DNA of 51,938 nucleotides from Comamonadaceae bacterium (GCA_947446885.1 CANFHZ010000005.1:1-51938); one strand, 5' to 3'; shown: positions 1 through 9,321, numbered from the stretch's first letter. Numbers and translations are program-made. Notes: generated by a model from the sequence alone, not told the origin.

Positions 1-1312
1 CTGGGCCGCTGCCCACCAGCGTGGCGCCTTTGACGGGGTACTGGATCTTGCCGTTTTCGACCCAAAAAGCTTCGCTGGCCGAGAACACAAATTTGCCCGA
101 GGTGATGTCCACCTGCCCACCGCCGAAGTTGGTGGCGTATAGGCCTTTTTGGATGCTGGCCACAATTTCCTGCGGGTCTTTGTTGCCGCCCAGCATGTAG
201 GTATTGGTCATACGGGGCATGGGCAGATGTGCGTAGCTTTCGCGCCGGCCGTTGCCGGTGGGGGCCACGCCCATCAGGCGCGCGTTCATGGCGTCCTGGA
301 TGTAGCCGCGCAGAATGCCGTCTTCAATCAGCACATTGCGGGCGCTGGTGTTGCCCTCGTCGTCCACATTCAGCGAGCCGCGCCGGTCGGCAATCGTGCC
401 GTCGTCCAACACGGTGACGCCCTTGGCAGCCACCCGCTGGCCGATGCGCCCGCTGAAGGCGCTGGAGCCTTTGCGGTTGAAGTCGCCCTCTAAACCGTGC
501 CCAATGGCTTCGTGCAAGAGGATGCCGGGCCAACCCGGCCCGAGCACCACGGTCATCTCGCCAGCCGGGGCCGGGCGTGCTTGCAGGTTGGTCAGCGCCG
601 CACCCACCGCCTGGTCTACGTACTGGGAGATCAAGGCATCGTCAAAATAGGCCAGGCCAAAACGGCCGCCACCGCCGGAGGAGCCGCTTTCGCGCCGGCC
701 TTTTTGTTCGGCAATGACGGTGACCGACAGGCGCACCAGCGGGCGTACATCGGCGGCGAGTACGCCATCGGCGCGGGCCACCATCACCACGTCGTATTCC
801 ATCGCCAGGCCTGCCATGACCTGCACCACACGCGGGTCTTTGGCGCGTGCCAGCGTCTCGACTTTGCCCAGCAAGGCCACTTTGGTTGCGCTGTCCAGCG
901 TCGAGATCGGATCGGTCGGTCCGTACAGCGCGCGGCTGCGGGCAATTTTCTGGGCGCCGACTTTACTGCGGGCGCTGGTGCGGGCCAGGCCGATGGAACG
1001 CACGGTGCGTGCCGCGTCGAGCAAGGCAGCTTCGGAAATGTCATCCGAGTAGGCGAATGCGGTTTTTTCACCGCTGACTGCGCGTACGCCAACGCCCTGG
1101 TCGATGCTGAAAGAGCCGGTTTTGACGATGCCTTCTTCCAGGCTCCAGCCCTCGGAGCGGGTGTACTGGAAATACAGATCGGCCTCGTCGACGTGGTGGG
1201 CTTTGATTTTCGCCAGCACGCGCCAGAGGTGGGATTCATCCAGACCAAAGGGTGTGAGCAAGAGGGACTTGGCGGTGGCCAGGCGTTCGAGTGTGGGTTC
1301 GCGTGCAATCAT
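1..1312 (-). CDS. tldD: TldD, metalloprotease subunit (3' end outside window)
   Basis: TldD forms with TldE (PmbA) a cytosolic metalloprotease that processes small modified peptides and the CcdA antitoxin in E. coli. The visible 437 codons start MIAREPTLERL. They carry the family motifs GVGVRAVSGEKTAFAYSD (about residues 90-107) and the catalytic HEAIGHGLEGDF (HExxxH, coded near 494-527, about residue 264). The frame is still open at base 1, so the C-terminal part is missing. The start at 1312 is chosen because the N-terminus aligns with what I recall of TldD in relatives. It lies 33 bases after the rodA stop on the same strand, so co-transcription with rodA is likely. Identity is very secure; the exact start is less so. 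Confidence 0.95.
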   Translation of the reverse strand, partial: MIAREPTLERLATAKSLLLTPFGLDESHLWRVLAKIKAHHVDEADLYFQYTRSEGWSLEEGIVKTGSFSIDQGVGVRAVSGEKTAFAYSDDISEAALLDAARTVRSIGLARTSARSKVGAQKIARSRALYGPTDPISTLDSATKVALLGKVETLARAKDPRVVQVMAGLAMEYDVVMVARADGVLAADVRPLVRLSVTVIAEQKGRRESGSSGGGGRFGLAYFDDALISQYVDQAVGAALTNLQARPAPAGEMTVVLGPGWPGILLHEAIGHGLEGDFNRKGSSAFSGRIGQRVAAKGVTVLDDGTIADRRGSLNVDDEGNTSARNVLIEDGILRGYIQDAMNARLMGVAPTGNGRRESYAHLPMPRMTNTYMLGGNKDPQEIVASIQKGLYATNFGGGQVDITSGKFVFSASEAFWVENGKIQYPVKGATLVGSGP

Positions 1313-1345
1313 CAGGCCATTGTAGGGGTCACCCCCTGCGCGGGC

Positions 1346-2500
1346 TCAGGACTGGACCAATCGCCGTGCGTGCGATACGGACATCAGCATGCCCATGGCC
1401 AGCCCCAGCGTCACCATGGCGGTACCGCCGTAGCTGATGAAGGGCAGCGGCACCCCGACCACCGGCAGAATGCCGCTGACCATACCCATATTGACGAAGG
1501 CATAGGCGAAAAAAATCACGCTCAGGCTGCCCGCCAGCATCCGGGCGAACACCGTGGGGGCTTCCATGGCGATATCCAAGGCCCGGAAAATCAGGAAGAC
1601 GTAAGCCCCCAGCAGGTAGACGTTGCCCAGCAGGCCGAACTCTTCGGCGAAGGCAGCAAACACAAAGTCAGTGGTCCGTTCGGGGATGAAATCCAGACGG
1701 GCCTGTGTGCCTTGCATAAAGCCGGCTCCGAAGACGCCACCGGCACCGATGGCAATCATGCCCTGCAATATGTGGAACCCTTTGCCCAGCGGATCCCGGC
1801 TCGGGTCGAGCAGGGTGCAGACGCGCTGCTGCTGGTAATCGTGCAGCAGCGGCCAGTTAAATCCCTGGGCGCACAGTGTCGGTTCAAACACCACCAGCAG
1901 CACCACGGCCAGTGCCAGCAGGCCAATGGGTGGCAGCACCAACCACCAGCTCATGCCAGCGAAAAAAACCACCGATAAACCCGCCGCCAGAACCAGTAAA
2001 GCGGTACCCAGATCGGGCTGGCGCATGATCAACAGAACCGGTACCAGCACCAGCAGTCCGCCTACGGCAAAGTCCAGCGGGCGCAGCTGACCCTCCCGCT
2101 TCTGGAACCACCAGGCCAGCATCAGCGGCACAGCGATTTTCAGGATCTCGCTGGGTTGGATGGTCACACCCACATTGACCCAGCGCCGAGCGCCTTTTTT
2201 GGTGATGCCGAATACAGCCACCGCGATGAGCAGCGCAAGGCCGACCAGGTACAGGGGCACGGCCAGGGCCATGAGCCGTTGCGGTGAAATCTGGGCCACG
2301 GTGAACATGATGGCAAAGGCAATGCAGGTGTTGCGGGCATGGTCAACAAACCGCGCGCCGCCGTCATATCCCGAGGAGTAGATCGCCAGCAGTCCAGCAC
2401 CCGCCAACAAGACCATGGCGAAGAGCAACGGGGGGTCGATACGCTCGAACCAGGATTGCGCCCATGCGCGGGATGCTCTGCGTCCGAAAGGTGTGGCCAT
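1346..2500 (-). CDS. rodA: RodA, SEDS peptidoglycan glycosyltransferase of the elongasome
   Basis: RodA polymerises lipid II during cell elongation together with PBP2 and MreBCD in the inner membrane. The 384-residue product begins MATPFGRRASRAWAQSWFERIDPPLL and has about ten hydrophobic segments, with SEDS signatures QPDLGTALLVL and the C-terminal LPFISYGGTAMVTLGLAMG. The frame is open upstream of the chosen start. The ATG at 2500 is preferred because homology begins shortly after it and the upstream part would overlap the divergent ribonuclease gene. RodA commonly sits beside mrdA (PBP2). Here it is instead divergent (43-base gap) from an RNB-family gene and followed by tldD. FtsW at 14851-16131 is the division paralogue. 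Confidence 0.95.
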   Translation of the reverse strand: MATPFGRRASRAWAQSWFERIDPPLLFAMVLLAGAGLLAIYSSGYDGGARFVDHARNTCIAFAIMFTVAQISPQRLMALAVPLYLVGLALLIAVAVFGITKKGARRWVNVGVTIQPSEILKIAVPLMLAWWFQKREGQLRPLDFAVGGLLVLVPVLLIMRQPDLGTALLVLAAGLSVVFFAGMSWWLVLPPIGLLALAVVLLVVFEPTLCAQGFNWPLLHDYQQQRVCTLLDPSRDPLGKGFHILQGMIAIGAGGVFGAGFMQGTQARLDFIPERTTDFVFAAFAEEFGLLGNVYLLGAYVFLIFRALDIAMEAPTVFARMLAGSLSVIFFAYAFVNMGMVSGILPVVGVPLPFISYGGTAMVTLGLAMGMLMSVSHARRLVQS

Positions 2501-2543
2501 AGGTGGGCGATTATCCGGCGCAACGCGTGGGAGAATCCGTGCC

Positions 2544-4613
2544 ATGTATCTCCTATTTGATGAAGCCGGCAAATTCATGGCCGGCCGCGTGCTTTCCGAG
2601 TCTGACGCATCGGCCCAGGTGGAGCTCGACAGCGGCAAACGCATCAAAGTCAAAGGGGCCAATCAGCTGCTGCGTTTTGAGTCGCCTGCACCAGCAGCAT
2701 TCATGGCGGCCAGTGCCGCTCTGAGTCAGGAGGTCGAGCTGGAAATGGCCTGGGAGTTTGCGCCGGATGAAGAGTTCGGCTTTGCCGATTTGGCCCGCGA
2801 TTATTTCAGTGCACAGGCCAGCGTGCAGCAGCAGGCAGCGATATTGTTTACGCTGTTTGAAGCCCCTCACTACTTTCGCCGCGCCGGTAAGGGCCGCTTC
2901 CGCAAAGCCAGTGCCGAGGTGGTCGCCCAAGCACTGGCGGCGATTGAAAAAAAGAAACAGGTGCTGGCGCAGATTGACACGTGGGCCCAGGCCTTACTGG
3001 CGGGTCAGTGCCCGCAAGCGGTGCGCGACCAGCTGTACAAAATTTTGTTCAAACCGGACAAAAACGCGCCCGAGTACAAAGCCGTGGTTGAAGCTGCCCG
3101 CGCCAGCCAGACCGCGCCGCTGGCCTTGTTGCAGAAAGCCGGGGCCATTGATTCGCCCTACCAGTTCCACTGGAAGCGATTTGCGCTCGAGTATTTCCCC
3201 AAGGGCCCCGGCTTCGGTCCGCTGGCAGCGCCTGTATTGGCGCAGGATTTGCCTTTGGCCCAGGTCGCTGCGTTTTCCATCGACGACTCGGCGACCACTG
3301 AAATTGACGACGCTTTGTCCGTCCAAGGTCTGGGCACGGGTAGCGTGACGCTGGGTATTCACATTGCAGCACCCGCACTGGCCCTGCAGCCTGGCAGCGA
3401 GATCGACCGGATTGCGCGCGAGCGCCTGTCCACGGTCTACATGCCAGGTTTCAAAATCACCATGCTGCCCGATGCACTGGTGCAGCACTTCACTTTGCAA
3501 GAGGGGCGCGCTTGCCCGGCGGTTTCTTTGTACGTGGAGATGGACGAGGCGACGCTGGAGTTGCGTGGCACCCGCACCGTGGTGGAGCAGGTGCCGATTG
3601 CACACAACCTGCGCCATGACCAGCTGGAGCACTGGGTCACTCCCGAATGGTTGCAGGGCCAGCAGGTGGCTGAGGCGCCGGCGGTTTTACAGGACTTGCA
3701 GCCCCAGCTGGCGTTTTTGCACCGCCTGGCCTGCGGGCTGAAAGAGCGGCGCGAAGTGGTGCGCGGCAAGCCGGAGACCTTTAACCGCCCGGATTACAAC
3801 TTCCGATTGCGTGATGTCCACGGCGACGCGCCCATGGGCAATGAAACGGTGGAGATCAGCACCCGCCAGCGCGGTGCGCCACTGGATCTGATCGTCGCCG
3901 AAGCCATGATCCTGGCCAACAGCAGCTGGGGCGCCTGGCTGGCTGATTTGGGTGTGCCGGGGATTTACCGCAGCCAGGCCTCGCTGGCACCCGGTGTGAA
4001 AGTGCGCATGGGCACGCGGGCCGCGCCGCATGCGGGCATTGGCGTGAAGTGCTACGCCTGGAGCACATCGCCGCTGCGCCGTTATACCGACATGGTCAAC
4101 CAATGGCAGATCATCGCCTGCGCACGCCACGGCAGCACGGCGGCGCTGGCCGCGCCCTTCAAGCCCAAAGACGCCCAATTGCTGGCCATCATTTCCGGTT
4201 TTGAGGACGCCTACAGCGCCTACAACGCCCATCAGGGCGCGATGGAACGCTACTGGACGCTGCAATACGTCCAGCAAAACGGCATCACCGAGTTGCCGGG
4301 CACAGTTTTCAAAGACAACATGGTCCGTGCCGACACGCTGCCGCTGGTCATGCCTGTGCTGGGTGCGCAAGGCCTGCCGCGCGGGGCCCGCGTGCTGGTG
4401 CGATTGGGCTTGCCGGATCTGATCACCCTGGACATCAAGGGCACGGTGGTGGAGCGCCTGGATGCGGCGCAGCCCGAGACGGCAGACTCCGACCTGCTGG
4501 AAGAAGCCGATGACGAGGTGGGCGGCCCGATCGCGCTGGCGATTGATATCGCTGATGCGGCGGAAGACGCGGTGGCAGCCACCCAAGCCATGCCCGCGCA
4601 CAACCCGGCTTGA
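2544..4613 (+). CDS. RNB-domain (RNase II/R family) 3'-5' exoribonuclease
   Basis: Predicted processive, metal-dependent 3'-5' exoribonuclease of the cytosol. The 689-residue product has an N-terminal RNA-binding-like part and then an RNB domain from about residue 240. The catalytic signature SIDDSATTEIDDALSV is at about 245-260, and ARERLSTVYMPGFKITMLP and TSPLRRYTDMVNQ follow. The last 40 residues are acidic and poorly conserved. Length lies between E. coli RNase II (644) and RNase R (813). The frame is open upstream, but ATG 2544 has GGGAGA eight bases ahead and begins MYLLFDEAGKFMAGRVL, as I recall for betaproteobacterial homologues. It heads a plus-strand run with the TonB-like gene, mtgA and ruvC. 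I do not assign rnb or rnr because the subfamily is uncertain. Confidence 0.9.
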   Translation: MYLLFDEAGKFMAGRVLSESDASAQVELDSGKRIKVKGANQLLRFESPAPAAFMAASAALSQEVELEMAWEFAPDEEFGFADLARDYFSAQASVQQQAAILFTLFEAPHYFRRAGKGRFRKASAEVVAQALAAIEKKKQVLAQIDTWAQALLAGQCPQAVRDQLYKILFKPDKNAPEYKAVVEAARASQTAPLALLQKAGAIDSPYQFHWKRFALEYFPKGPGFGPLAAPVLAQDLPLAQVAAFSIDDSATTEIDDALSVQGLGTGSVTLGIHIAAPALALQPGSEIDRIARERLSTVYMPGFKITMLPDALVQHFTLQEGRACPAVSLYVEMDEATLELRGTRTVVEQVPIAHNLRHDQLEHWVTPEWLQGQQVAEAPAVLQDLQPQLAFLHRLACGLKERREVVRGKPETFNRPDYNFRLRDVHGDAPMGNETVEISTRQRGAPLDLIVAEAMILANSSWGAWLADLGVPGIYRSQASLAPGVKVRMGTRAAPHAGIGVKCYAWSTSPLRRYTDMVNQWQIIACARHGSTAALAAPFKPKDAQLLAIISGFEDAYSAYNAHQGAMERYWTLQYVQQNGITELPGTVFKDNMVRADTLPLVMPVLGAQGLPRGARVLVRLGLPDLITLDIKGTVVERLDAAQPETADSDLLEEADDEVGGPIALAIDIADAAEDAVAATQAMPAHNPA

Positions 4614-4622
4614 AGTGGCGCA

Positions 4623-5483
4623 ATGGTCTTTCGCAGCGCCTATGCGGTCTCGACCTTTCACAAGGCGCTTGGCGTCTCGGTGGTGTTGCATGCGGCACTT
4701 CTGACGGTGCACTTTGTCGCGCCACGCGCCTTGGACCGGGTCTTTGAACCGCCTGCGCTTGAACTGGTATTGCTCAATGCGCCGGGGCAATCCAAGCCTG
4801 TCAAGAGCACGCTCCTGGCGCAGGTCTCCATGGAGGGCGGTGGCAACGCCCGCGACGGATATGCCAAAAATGCGCTTTTGATCGAGGCCGCCACACCTGG
4901 CTTGGAGTTCCAGAACCAGCCGGCCGCAGGGTCTGTGGAGGCCATGCGCCAGCAGCAAAACCTGCTGCTCTCGCAGGTGCGTGAGCAACTGTCCGCCATC
5001 CAAACCAGTGCCCAGCATGCCGTCGATCCCACCCTGGTGGAGCAGCAGGACGAACGGCAGCGGCGTTTGATGCAGCAAATCGCCGCTCTCGAACATGACG
5101 TTGCCGTGGAGAACGCCCGCCCTCGCAAGCGTTTTTTCAGCCCCAGCACGCGCGAAGCGGTTTTTGCAGCCTATTTCAGCGAGTTGCGCCATGCAGTGGA
5201 AAAAAGGGGAACCCGGGACTTTCCCGAGCGCGATGGAGAAAAGCTCTTCGGTGAGCTGACCATGGTGATCACGGTCGATGCGATGGGCCGGGTGGTTTCC
5301 ACCGCGGTTGCGCGGTCCTCCGGCGATGCTGTTTTGGATAACCACGCCGACACCATTGTGCACCGCGCAGCACCTTTCCGTGCCTTCAGCCCGGCCATAC
5401 GGGCTAGCGCAGACCAGTTGGTATTTGTCGCCCGCTTTCGCTTTGTCCACACGGAGTCGGGCACCGAGGCGCTGGTGGAATGA
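4623..5483 (+). CDS. TonB-family energy transducer-like protein
   Basis: A 286-residue protein anchored by one N-terminal membrane segment (about residues 13-33, ALGVSVVLHAALLTVHFV). It has a long periplasmic linker, partly Gln/Glu-rich and probably coiled (about 100-150), and a C-terminal TonB-like domain (about 165-275; FAAYFSELRHAVEKRGTRDFP and GELTMVITVDAMGRVVS). The Pro-rich EP/KP repeat of classical TonB is absent. It starts nine bases after the ribonuclease stop and shares ATGA with mtgA, so it is translated in an operon. Function in energised outer-membrane transport is inferred from the domain only. An ExbB/ExbD-like pair is encoded 44 kb away at 49038-50126; whether they work together is unknown. 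Confidence 0.75.
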   Translation: MVFRSAYAVSTFHKALGVSVVLHAALLTVHFVAPRALDRVFEPPALELVLLNAPGQSKPVKSTLLAQVSMEGGGNARDGYAKNALLIEAATPGLEFQNQPAAGSVEAMRQQQNLLLSQVREQLSAIQTSAQHAVDPTLVEQQDERQRRLMQQIAALEHDVAVENARPRKRFFSPSTREAVFAAYFSELRHAVEKRGTRDFPERDGEKLFGELTMVITVDAMGRVVSTAVARSSGDAVLDNHADTIVHRAAPFRAFSPAIRASADQLVFVARFRFVHTESGTEALVE

Positions 5484-6220
5484 TGAAGCAATCGATCGTG
5501 CGCGGACTTCTGCTGCTGGCATTGGCGGTTCTTGGCCTGCAGCTCTACTTCGCTCTGCGGATCGCGGCCATGGCCTTTATCGATCCGCAGTCCACCGCGT
5601 TTGAGCGCTCCGAGTTGTGGCGCATCAGCACGGCGCCGGAGCGCCGCCACTGGCAGCAGGATTGGGTTGATTACCCGCAGATCAGCCGGGCGCTTAAAAG
5701 CGCCGTGCTGGCATCGGAGGACGATGGCTTTGCCACCCACGGCGGTGTGGACTGGGACGCGATCAACGCCGCCTGGCACAAAAATGCCAAGGCCGAGGCA
5801 CGCGCCGAGGCGCGCAGCGCAGCCGCCAGGGGCCGCCCGGTCAAACCCCCCAAAATTGTGGGAGGGTCCACCATTAGTCAGCAGCTTGCAAAAAACCTGT
5901 TTCTGAGCGGCGAGCGCACGATTGTTCGCAAAGCACAGGAGTTGGTCGTCACCATGCTGTTGGAGGCCTGTCTGAGCAAAGAGCGGATTTTGGAGATCTA
6001 CCTCAACCACGTGGAGTGGGGCGACGGTGTTTTTGGCGCGCAAGCGGCGGCGTGGCGTTATTTCCGCAAAGACGCGTCGCAACTCACGGCTGCCGAGGCG
6101 GCCCGCCTGGCGGTGATGCTGCCGCGCCCGAAGTTTTTTGAAAAAGTACCGGGCTCTGAGTACCTGGCCAACCGCAGCGCCATGATTCAAGGCCGTATGG
6201 CGTATGCGCAGCTGCCGTAA
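5480..6220 (+). CDS. mtgA: MtgA, monofunctional peptidoglycan transglycosylase
   Basis: Family 51 glycosyltransferase that polymerises lipid II into glycan strands in the periplasm without a transpeptidase domain. The 246-residue product has one N-terminal membrane segment (about 8-30). GT51 motifs include the catalytic glutamate in [17 protein letters not shown] (about 77-94), [14 protein letters not shown] (about 128-141) and [20 protein letters not shown] (about 171-190). Length is typical for MtgA. Its start overlaps the stop of the TonB-like gene by four bases (ATGA). A second in-frame ATG follows immediately at 5483. Confidence 0.96.
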   Translation: MMKQSIVRGLLLLALAVLGLQLYFALRIAAMAFIDPQSTAFERSELWRISTAPERRHWQQDWVDYPQISRALKSAVLASEDDGFATHGGVDWDAINAAWHKNAKAEARAEARSAAARGRPVKPPKIVGGSTISQQLAKNLFLSGERTIVRKAQELVVTMLLEACLSKERILEIYLNHVEWGDGVFGAQAAAWRYFRKDASQLTAAEAARLAVMLPRPKFFEKVPGSEYLANRSAMIQGRMAYAQLP

Positions 6221-6237
6221 GCACCGCCGAAAAACCC

Positions 6238-6801
6238 ATGCGCATTCTTGGTATTGACCCCGGCTTGCGAACCTGCGGTTTCGGCGTGCTCGATGTGGAG
6301 GCCGGCCAGCTGCGCTATGTGGCCAGCGGCACCATCAGCACCGGGCATTTGGCTACGCGGGCCTTACCGGCGCGCTTGCAGGTCTTGTTCCAGGGCATGG
6401 CCGAAGTGGTGCAGACCTACCGACCCGATTGCGCTGCGGTCGAGATCGTGTTTGTCAACGTCAATCCACAGTCCACGCTGCTGCTCGGGCAGGCGCGCGG
6501 AGCCCTGATTGCTGCGCTGGTTCAGGCGCAACTGCCGGTGGCGGAATACACCGCTTTGCAAATGAAGCAGGCGGTGGTGGGCTACGGGCGCGCGGCCAAA
6601 TCACAAATCCAGGAAATGGTGCGGCGCTTGCTGGACTTGCCAGGTTTGCCCGGGCCTGACGCCGCGGATGCTCTGGGTCTGGCCATTACCCACGCCCATG
6701 CGGGGCGTGCCATGCGCTTGCTGGCTGCTGCCAGCGCCGCCGCAGAGCCTCGCGTTGCCGTGGCCCGCAGCAGCAGCTATAAGGGCGGGCGTAGCCGCTA
6801 A
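6238..6801 (+). CDS. ruvC: RuvC, Holliday-junction endonuclease
   Basis: RuvC resolves Holliday junctions with RuvAB during homologous recombination. The 187-residue protein begins [17 protein letters not shown], with the first catalytic Asp at residue 7. The glutamate in [10 protein letters not shown] (about 69) and the C-terminal [13 protein letters not shown]sp pair complete the RNase-H-like active site. The last 20 residues are basic and variable. It lies 17 bases after mtgA. ruvA and ruvB are not in the window. It converges on the small membrane-protein gene with only 15 bases between stops, and I see no terminator there. Confidence 0.97.
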   Translation: MRILGIDPGLRTCGFGVLDVEAGQLRYVASGTISTGHLATRALPARLQVLFQGMAEVVQTYRPDCAAVEIVFVNVNPQSTLLLGQARGALIAALVQAQLPVAEYTALQMKQAVVGYGRAAKSQIQEMVRRLLDLPGLPGPDAADALGLAITHAHAGRAMRLLAAASAAAEPRVAVARSSSYKGGRSR

Positions 6802-6816
6802 GCGGCAGGCCAGTCG

Positions 6817-6993
6817 CTACAGGATGCGGCTGAGAATCAAGATTCCGAAAAACACCAGGGCGGTGAGCAGCGCGTATTTCAACAACTGCATGCCCCAGCG
6901 CCGAAAACGCAGGTTGTTGGTTGCGATGAAGAGGGCGAAACACACGCCAGCACCCACCAGCATCAAAAACAAGAGAGCACGGAACAGCAACAT
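6817..6993 (-). CDS. Small two-helix membrane protein downstream of lpxC
   Basis: A 58-residue hydrophobic protein starting MLLFRALLFLMLVGAGVCFALFIATNN. It has two predicted membrane helices (about 3-23 and 38-57) separated by a short basic loop NNLRFRRWGM, which suggests a cytosolic loop. It begins 25 bases after the lpxC stop on the same strand and ends the dcw-lpxC run. Codon use resembles the neighbours. I do not recognise a named family; small membrane proteins in this position are, as I recall, common in Burkholderiales. A longer upstream-extended frame exists but would run into lpxC. Confidence 0.7.
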   Translation of the reverse strand: MLLFRALLFLMLVGAGVCFALFIATNNLRFRRWGMQLLKYALLTALVFFGILILSRIL

Positions 6994-7018
6994 GGGCGCG
7001 CGGTGGGCGGCGCAGTGC

Positions 7019-7942
7019 CTACCAGGCAGGTGCCAGCTGGGCGAAGCCGCGTGGTGCCTCGCGGGTGTCGTCAAAGCTGACCAAGTCCCAGCATGCGGTC
7101 TGTGCCAAGAGGGCACGCAAGAGCTGGTTGTTCAGGGCATGGCCGGAACGGCGCGCCTCGTAATGCGCCAGCAGCGGGTAGCCCAGCAGGTACAGGTCGC
7201 CCATGGCATCGAGAATTTTGTGCTTGACGAATTCATCGTCATAGCGCAGTCCCCCTGCGTTGAGCACTTTGTAGTCATCCAGCACGATGGCATTGTCCAG
7301 ACCGCCACCCATGGCCAAGCCGTTGGCGCGCATCATTTCCACATCTTTGGTGAATCCGAAGGTGCGGGCGCGGGCAATGTCCTTGGCGTAATTGCCGGAA
7401 CCCAGGTCGAATTCGACGCGCTGGCCGGTAGAGTCCACCGCAGGGTGGTTGAAATCAATTTCAAAACCCAGCTTGAAACCGTTGTAGGGCAGCAGACGTG
7501 CCCATTTGGCTTGCGTCCCCGATCCCTCATGCACCTCCACCGGGCTGGTGATGCGCAGGAAGCGCCGCGCCGCGTTTTGCATCACGATGCCCGCGTTTTG
7601 CAGCAGGAAGACAAAGGACGCAGCCGACCCGTCCAGGATAGGTACTTCTTCGGCGGTGATATCGATATACATATTGTCCACCCCGAGTCCGGCGCAGGCC
7701 GACATCAGGTGCTCCACCGTCTGCACTCTGGCGCTGCCAGCCGACAAGGTGGAAGCCAGGCGGGTTTCGCTAACCGCTCCAGGTGATACGCGGATATCCG
7801 GGGCGTGCGCCAGGTCAACCCGGCGAAAGACGATGCCGGTATCCGGGGCGGCGGGTCGCAGCGTCAATTCCACCCTTTGGCCACTGTGCAGGCCGACGCC
7901 CACTGCCCGGGTGAGCGACTTCAAAGTGCGCTGTTTGATCAT
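7019..7942 (-). CDS. lpxC: LpxC, UDP-3-O-acyl-N-acetylglucosamine deacetylase
   Basis: Zinc-dependent cytosolic enzyme that catalyses the committed step of lipid A synthesis. The 307-residue product starts [22 protein letters not shown]. It has the metal-binding region [19 protein letters not shown] (about 76-94), the [15 protein letters not shown] motif with His and Asp ligands (about 236-250), and the catalytic His in RRSGHALNN. It follows ftsZ with a 62-base gap that contains a strong hairpin, so expression may be partly uncoupled from ftsZ. In E. coli LpxC is controlled mainly by FtsH proteolysis. Confidence 0.97.
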   Translation of the reverse strand: MIKQRTLKSLTRAVGVGLHSGQRVELTLRPAAPDTGIVFRRVDLAHAPDIRVSPGAVSETRLASTLSAGSARVQTVEHLMSACAGLGVDNMYIDITAEEVPILDGSAASFVFLLQNAGIVMQNAARRFLRITSPVEVHEGSGTQAKWARLLPYNGFKLGFEIDFNHPAVDSTGQRVEFDLGSGNYAKDIARARTFGFTKDVEMMRANGLAMGGGLDNAIVLDDYKVLNAGGLRYDDEFVKHKILDAMGDLYLLGYPLLAHYEARRSGHALNNQLLRALLAQTACWDLVSFDDTREAPRGFAQLAPAW

Positions 7943-7968
7943 GTGCGGATTTTAGTGGGCGCACTGTG

Positions 7969-7991
7969 CATGCCCCCGGCTCGGGGGCATG
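7969..7991 (-). other. Strong hairpin between ftsZ and lpxC
   Basis: CATGCCCCCG and CGGGGGCATG form a perfect ten-base inverted repeat with a three-base centre, in the 62-base gap between the ftsZ stop and the lpxC start. No run of T follows on the minus strand, so it is not a classical intrinsic terminator. It could slow or attenuate read-through, stabilise the upstream ftsZ transcript 3' end, or be a repeat element. Confidence 0.6.
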
Positions 7992-8004
7992 GTTTGCGGC
8001 CGCA

Positions 8005-9249
8005 TCAGTCTGCTTGTTTGCGCAGGAATGCGGGGATGTCGATATCGTCCATGCCGCCGCTGGACATCGCGTCCACGCGGGCCGCAGCCGATGCGCCACG
8101 ACGTCCCGGCGTATTCCAGACCTGGGGCCGTCCGACATTGGAAAAATCCATGTCGGCGATGCGCGGTGTCGGAGCGCCGCCGAAATTGTTGGCGGGTGCG
8201 ACCGCATCGGTGAGCGTGGGCACGTTGAACGGGACGTTATCGGTTCCGGTACGCATGACCTGCAGCGGAGGCGCCTGGCGGCGCGGGGGTTGGCGGCTCA
8301 GACCCGTGGCCACCACGGTGACGCGTACCTGGTCGCCCAGCGACTCGTCGTGGGCGGTGCCGTAAATTACGTGGGCATCGGGAGAGGCATAGCCGCGCAC
8401 CGTGTCCATGGCCAGGCGCGATTCGCTCAGTTTGAGCGAACCCCGCTTGGCGGAAATCAGCACCAGCACGCCTTTGGCCCCGGCCAGGTCTATGCCTTCG
8501 AGCAGCGGGCAGGCAACCGCTTGCTGCGCGGCGATGCTGGCGCGGTCAGGGCCGCTGGCCTGCGCCGTGCCCATCATGGCTTTGCCGGGCTCGCCCATGA
8601 CGGTGCGCACGTCCTCAAAGTCGACGTTGATATGGCCCGGCATGTTGATGATCTCGGCAATACCACCCACGGCGTTTTTCAGCACGTCGTTGGCTTGTGC
8701 GAAGGCTTCGTCTTCGCTGATGTCGTCGCCTAAAACTTCAAGCAGCTTTTCGTTGAGGATCACGATCAGGGAGTCAACGTTCTCCTCCAGCTCAGCCAGT
8801 CCGGCTTCGGCGTTTTTCATGCGGCGGTCGCCTTCAAAGCTGAAGGGTTTGGTCACCACACCCACCGTCAGAATGCCCATCTCTTTGGCCACCTTGGCGA
8901 TGATGGGAGCGGCCCCGGTGCCGGTGCCGCCACCCATGCCAGCGGTGATGAACAGCATGTGCGCGCCTTCGATGGCGCTACGGATCGATGCCTCGGCCTG
9001 CTCGGCGGCTTCGCGGCCCATGTCGGGCTTGCTGCCCGCACCCAGGCCGGTGTGGCCGAGTTGGATGATTTTGTGTGCCGTGCTGCGGCCCAGGGCTTGC
9101 GCATCGGTGTTCGCCGAGATGAACTCCACCCCGTCGACCCGGCCGTCAATCATGTGCTGGACTGCGTTGCCACCGCCGCCGCCCACGCCGATGACTTTGA
9201 TGCGGGTTCCTTGGTTGAATTGTTCTTCGTCGAGCATTTCGATGGTCAT
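8005..9249 (-). CDS. ftsZ: FtsZ, tubulin-like cell-division GTPase
   Basis: FtsZ polymerises into the Z-ring that scaffolds the divisome. The 414-residue product has IKVIGVGGGGGNAVQHMI (about 17-34), the GTP signature GGGTGTGAAPIIA (about 108-120), and a variable, Pro-rich linker. The conserved C-terminal peptide IDIPAFLRKQAD binds FtsA and ZipA. Start choice: the ATG at 9249 (MTIEMLDEEQF) is preceded by AGGAG at the proper distance. An in-frame ATG at 9282 has no ribosome-binding site. It follows ftsA across a 72-base spacer with a long pyrimidine-rich tract on the coding strand. Confidence 0.97.
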   Translation of the reverse strand: MTIEMLDEEQFNQGTRIKVIGVGGGGGNAVQHMIDGRVDGVEFISANTDAQALGRSTAHKIIQLGHTGLGAGSKPDMGREAAEQAEASIRSAIEGAHMLFITAGMGGGTGTGAAPIIAKVAKEMGILTVGVVTKPFSFEGDRRMKNAEAGLAELEENVDSLIVILNEKLLEVLGDDISEDEAFAQANDVLKNAVGGIAEIINMPGHINVDFEDVRTVMGEPGKAMMGTAQASGPDRASIAAQQAVACPLLEGIDLAGAKGVLVLISAKRGSLKLSESRLAMDTVRGYASPDAHVIYGTAHDESLGDQVRVTVVATGLSRQPPRRQAPPLQVMRTGTDNVPFNVPTLTDAVAPANNFGGAPTPRIADMDFSNVGRPQVWNTPGRRGASAAARVDAMSSGGMDDIDIPAFLRKQAD

Positions 9250-9321
9250 GGATGGCTCCTGTTTGTGGTCTGAGTAGGACATGGTGGCGGGGTTAAAAAG
9301 TAAGAAAAAAGGAAAGAAAAA
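9250..9321 (-). promoter_or_regulatory. ftsA-ftsZ spacer with pyrimidine-rich tract
   Basis: Between ftsA and ftsZ the coding strand carries an almost uninterrupted run of T and C (plus-strand purines 9291-9329, including the ftsA stop), followed by the AGGAG ribosome-binding site of ftsZ. Most other junctions in this cluster overlap by a few bases, so a 72-base AT-rich spacer stands out. It may hold an ftsZ-specific promoter, a pausing site or a translation enhancer. I could not identify clear -35/-10 boxes. Confidence 0.35.

Noticed and set aside
497-1978. Long plus-strand open frame opposite tldD and rodA (493 codons)
   Set aside because: Antisense shadow in GC-rich DNA: rich in His, Gln and Gly, no recognisable domain, and it covers two well-supported genes.
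6794-6806. GCCGCT-a-AGCGGC palindrome at the ruvC stop as a bidirectional terminator
   Set aside because: The effective stem is only four bases with a minimal loop and there is no T run on either strand.
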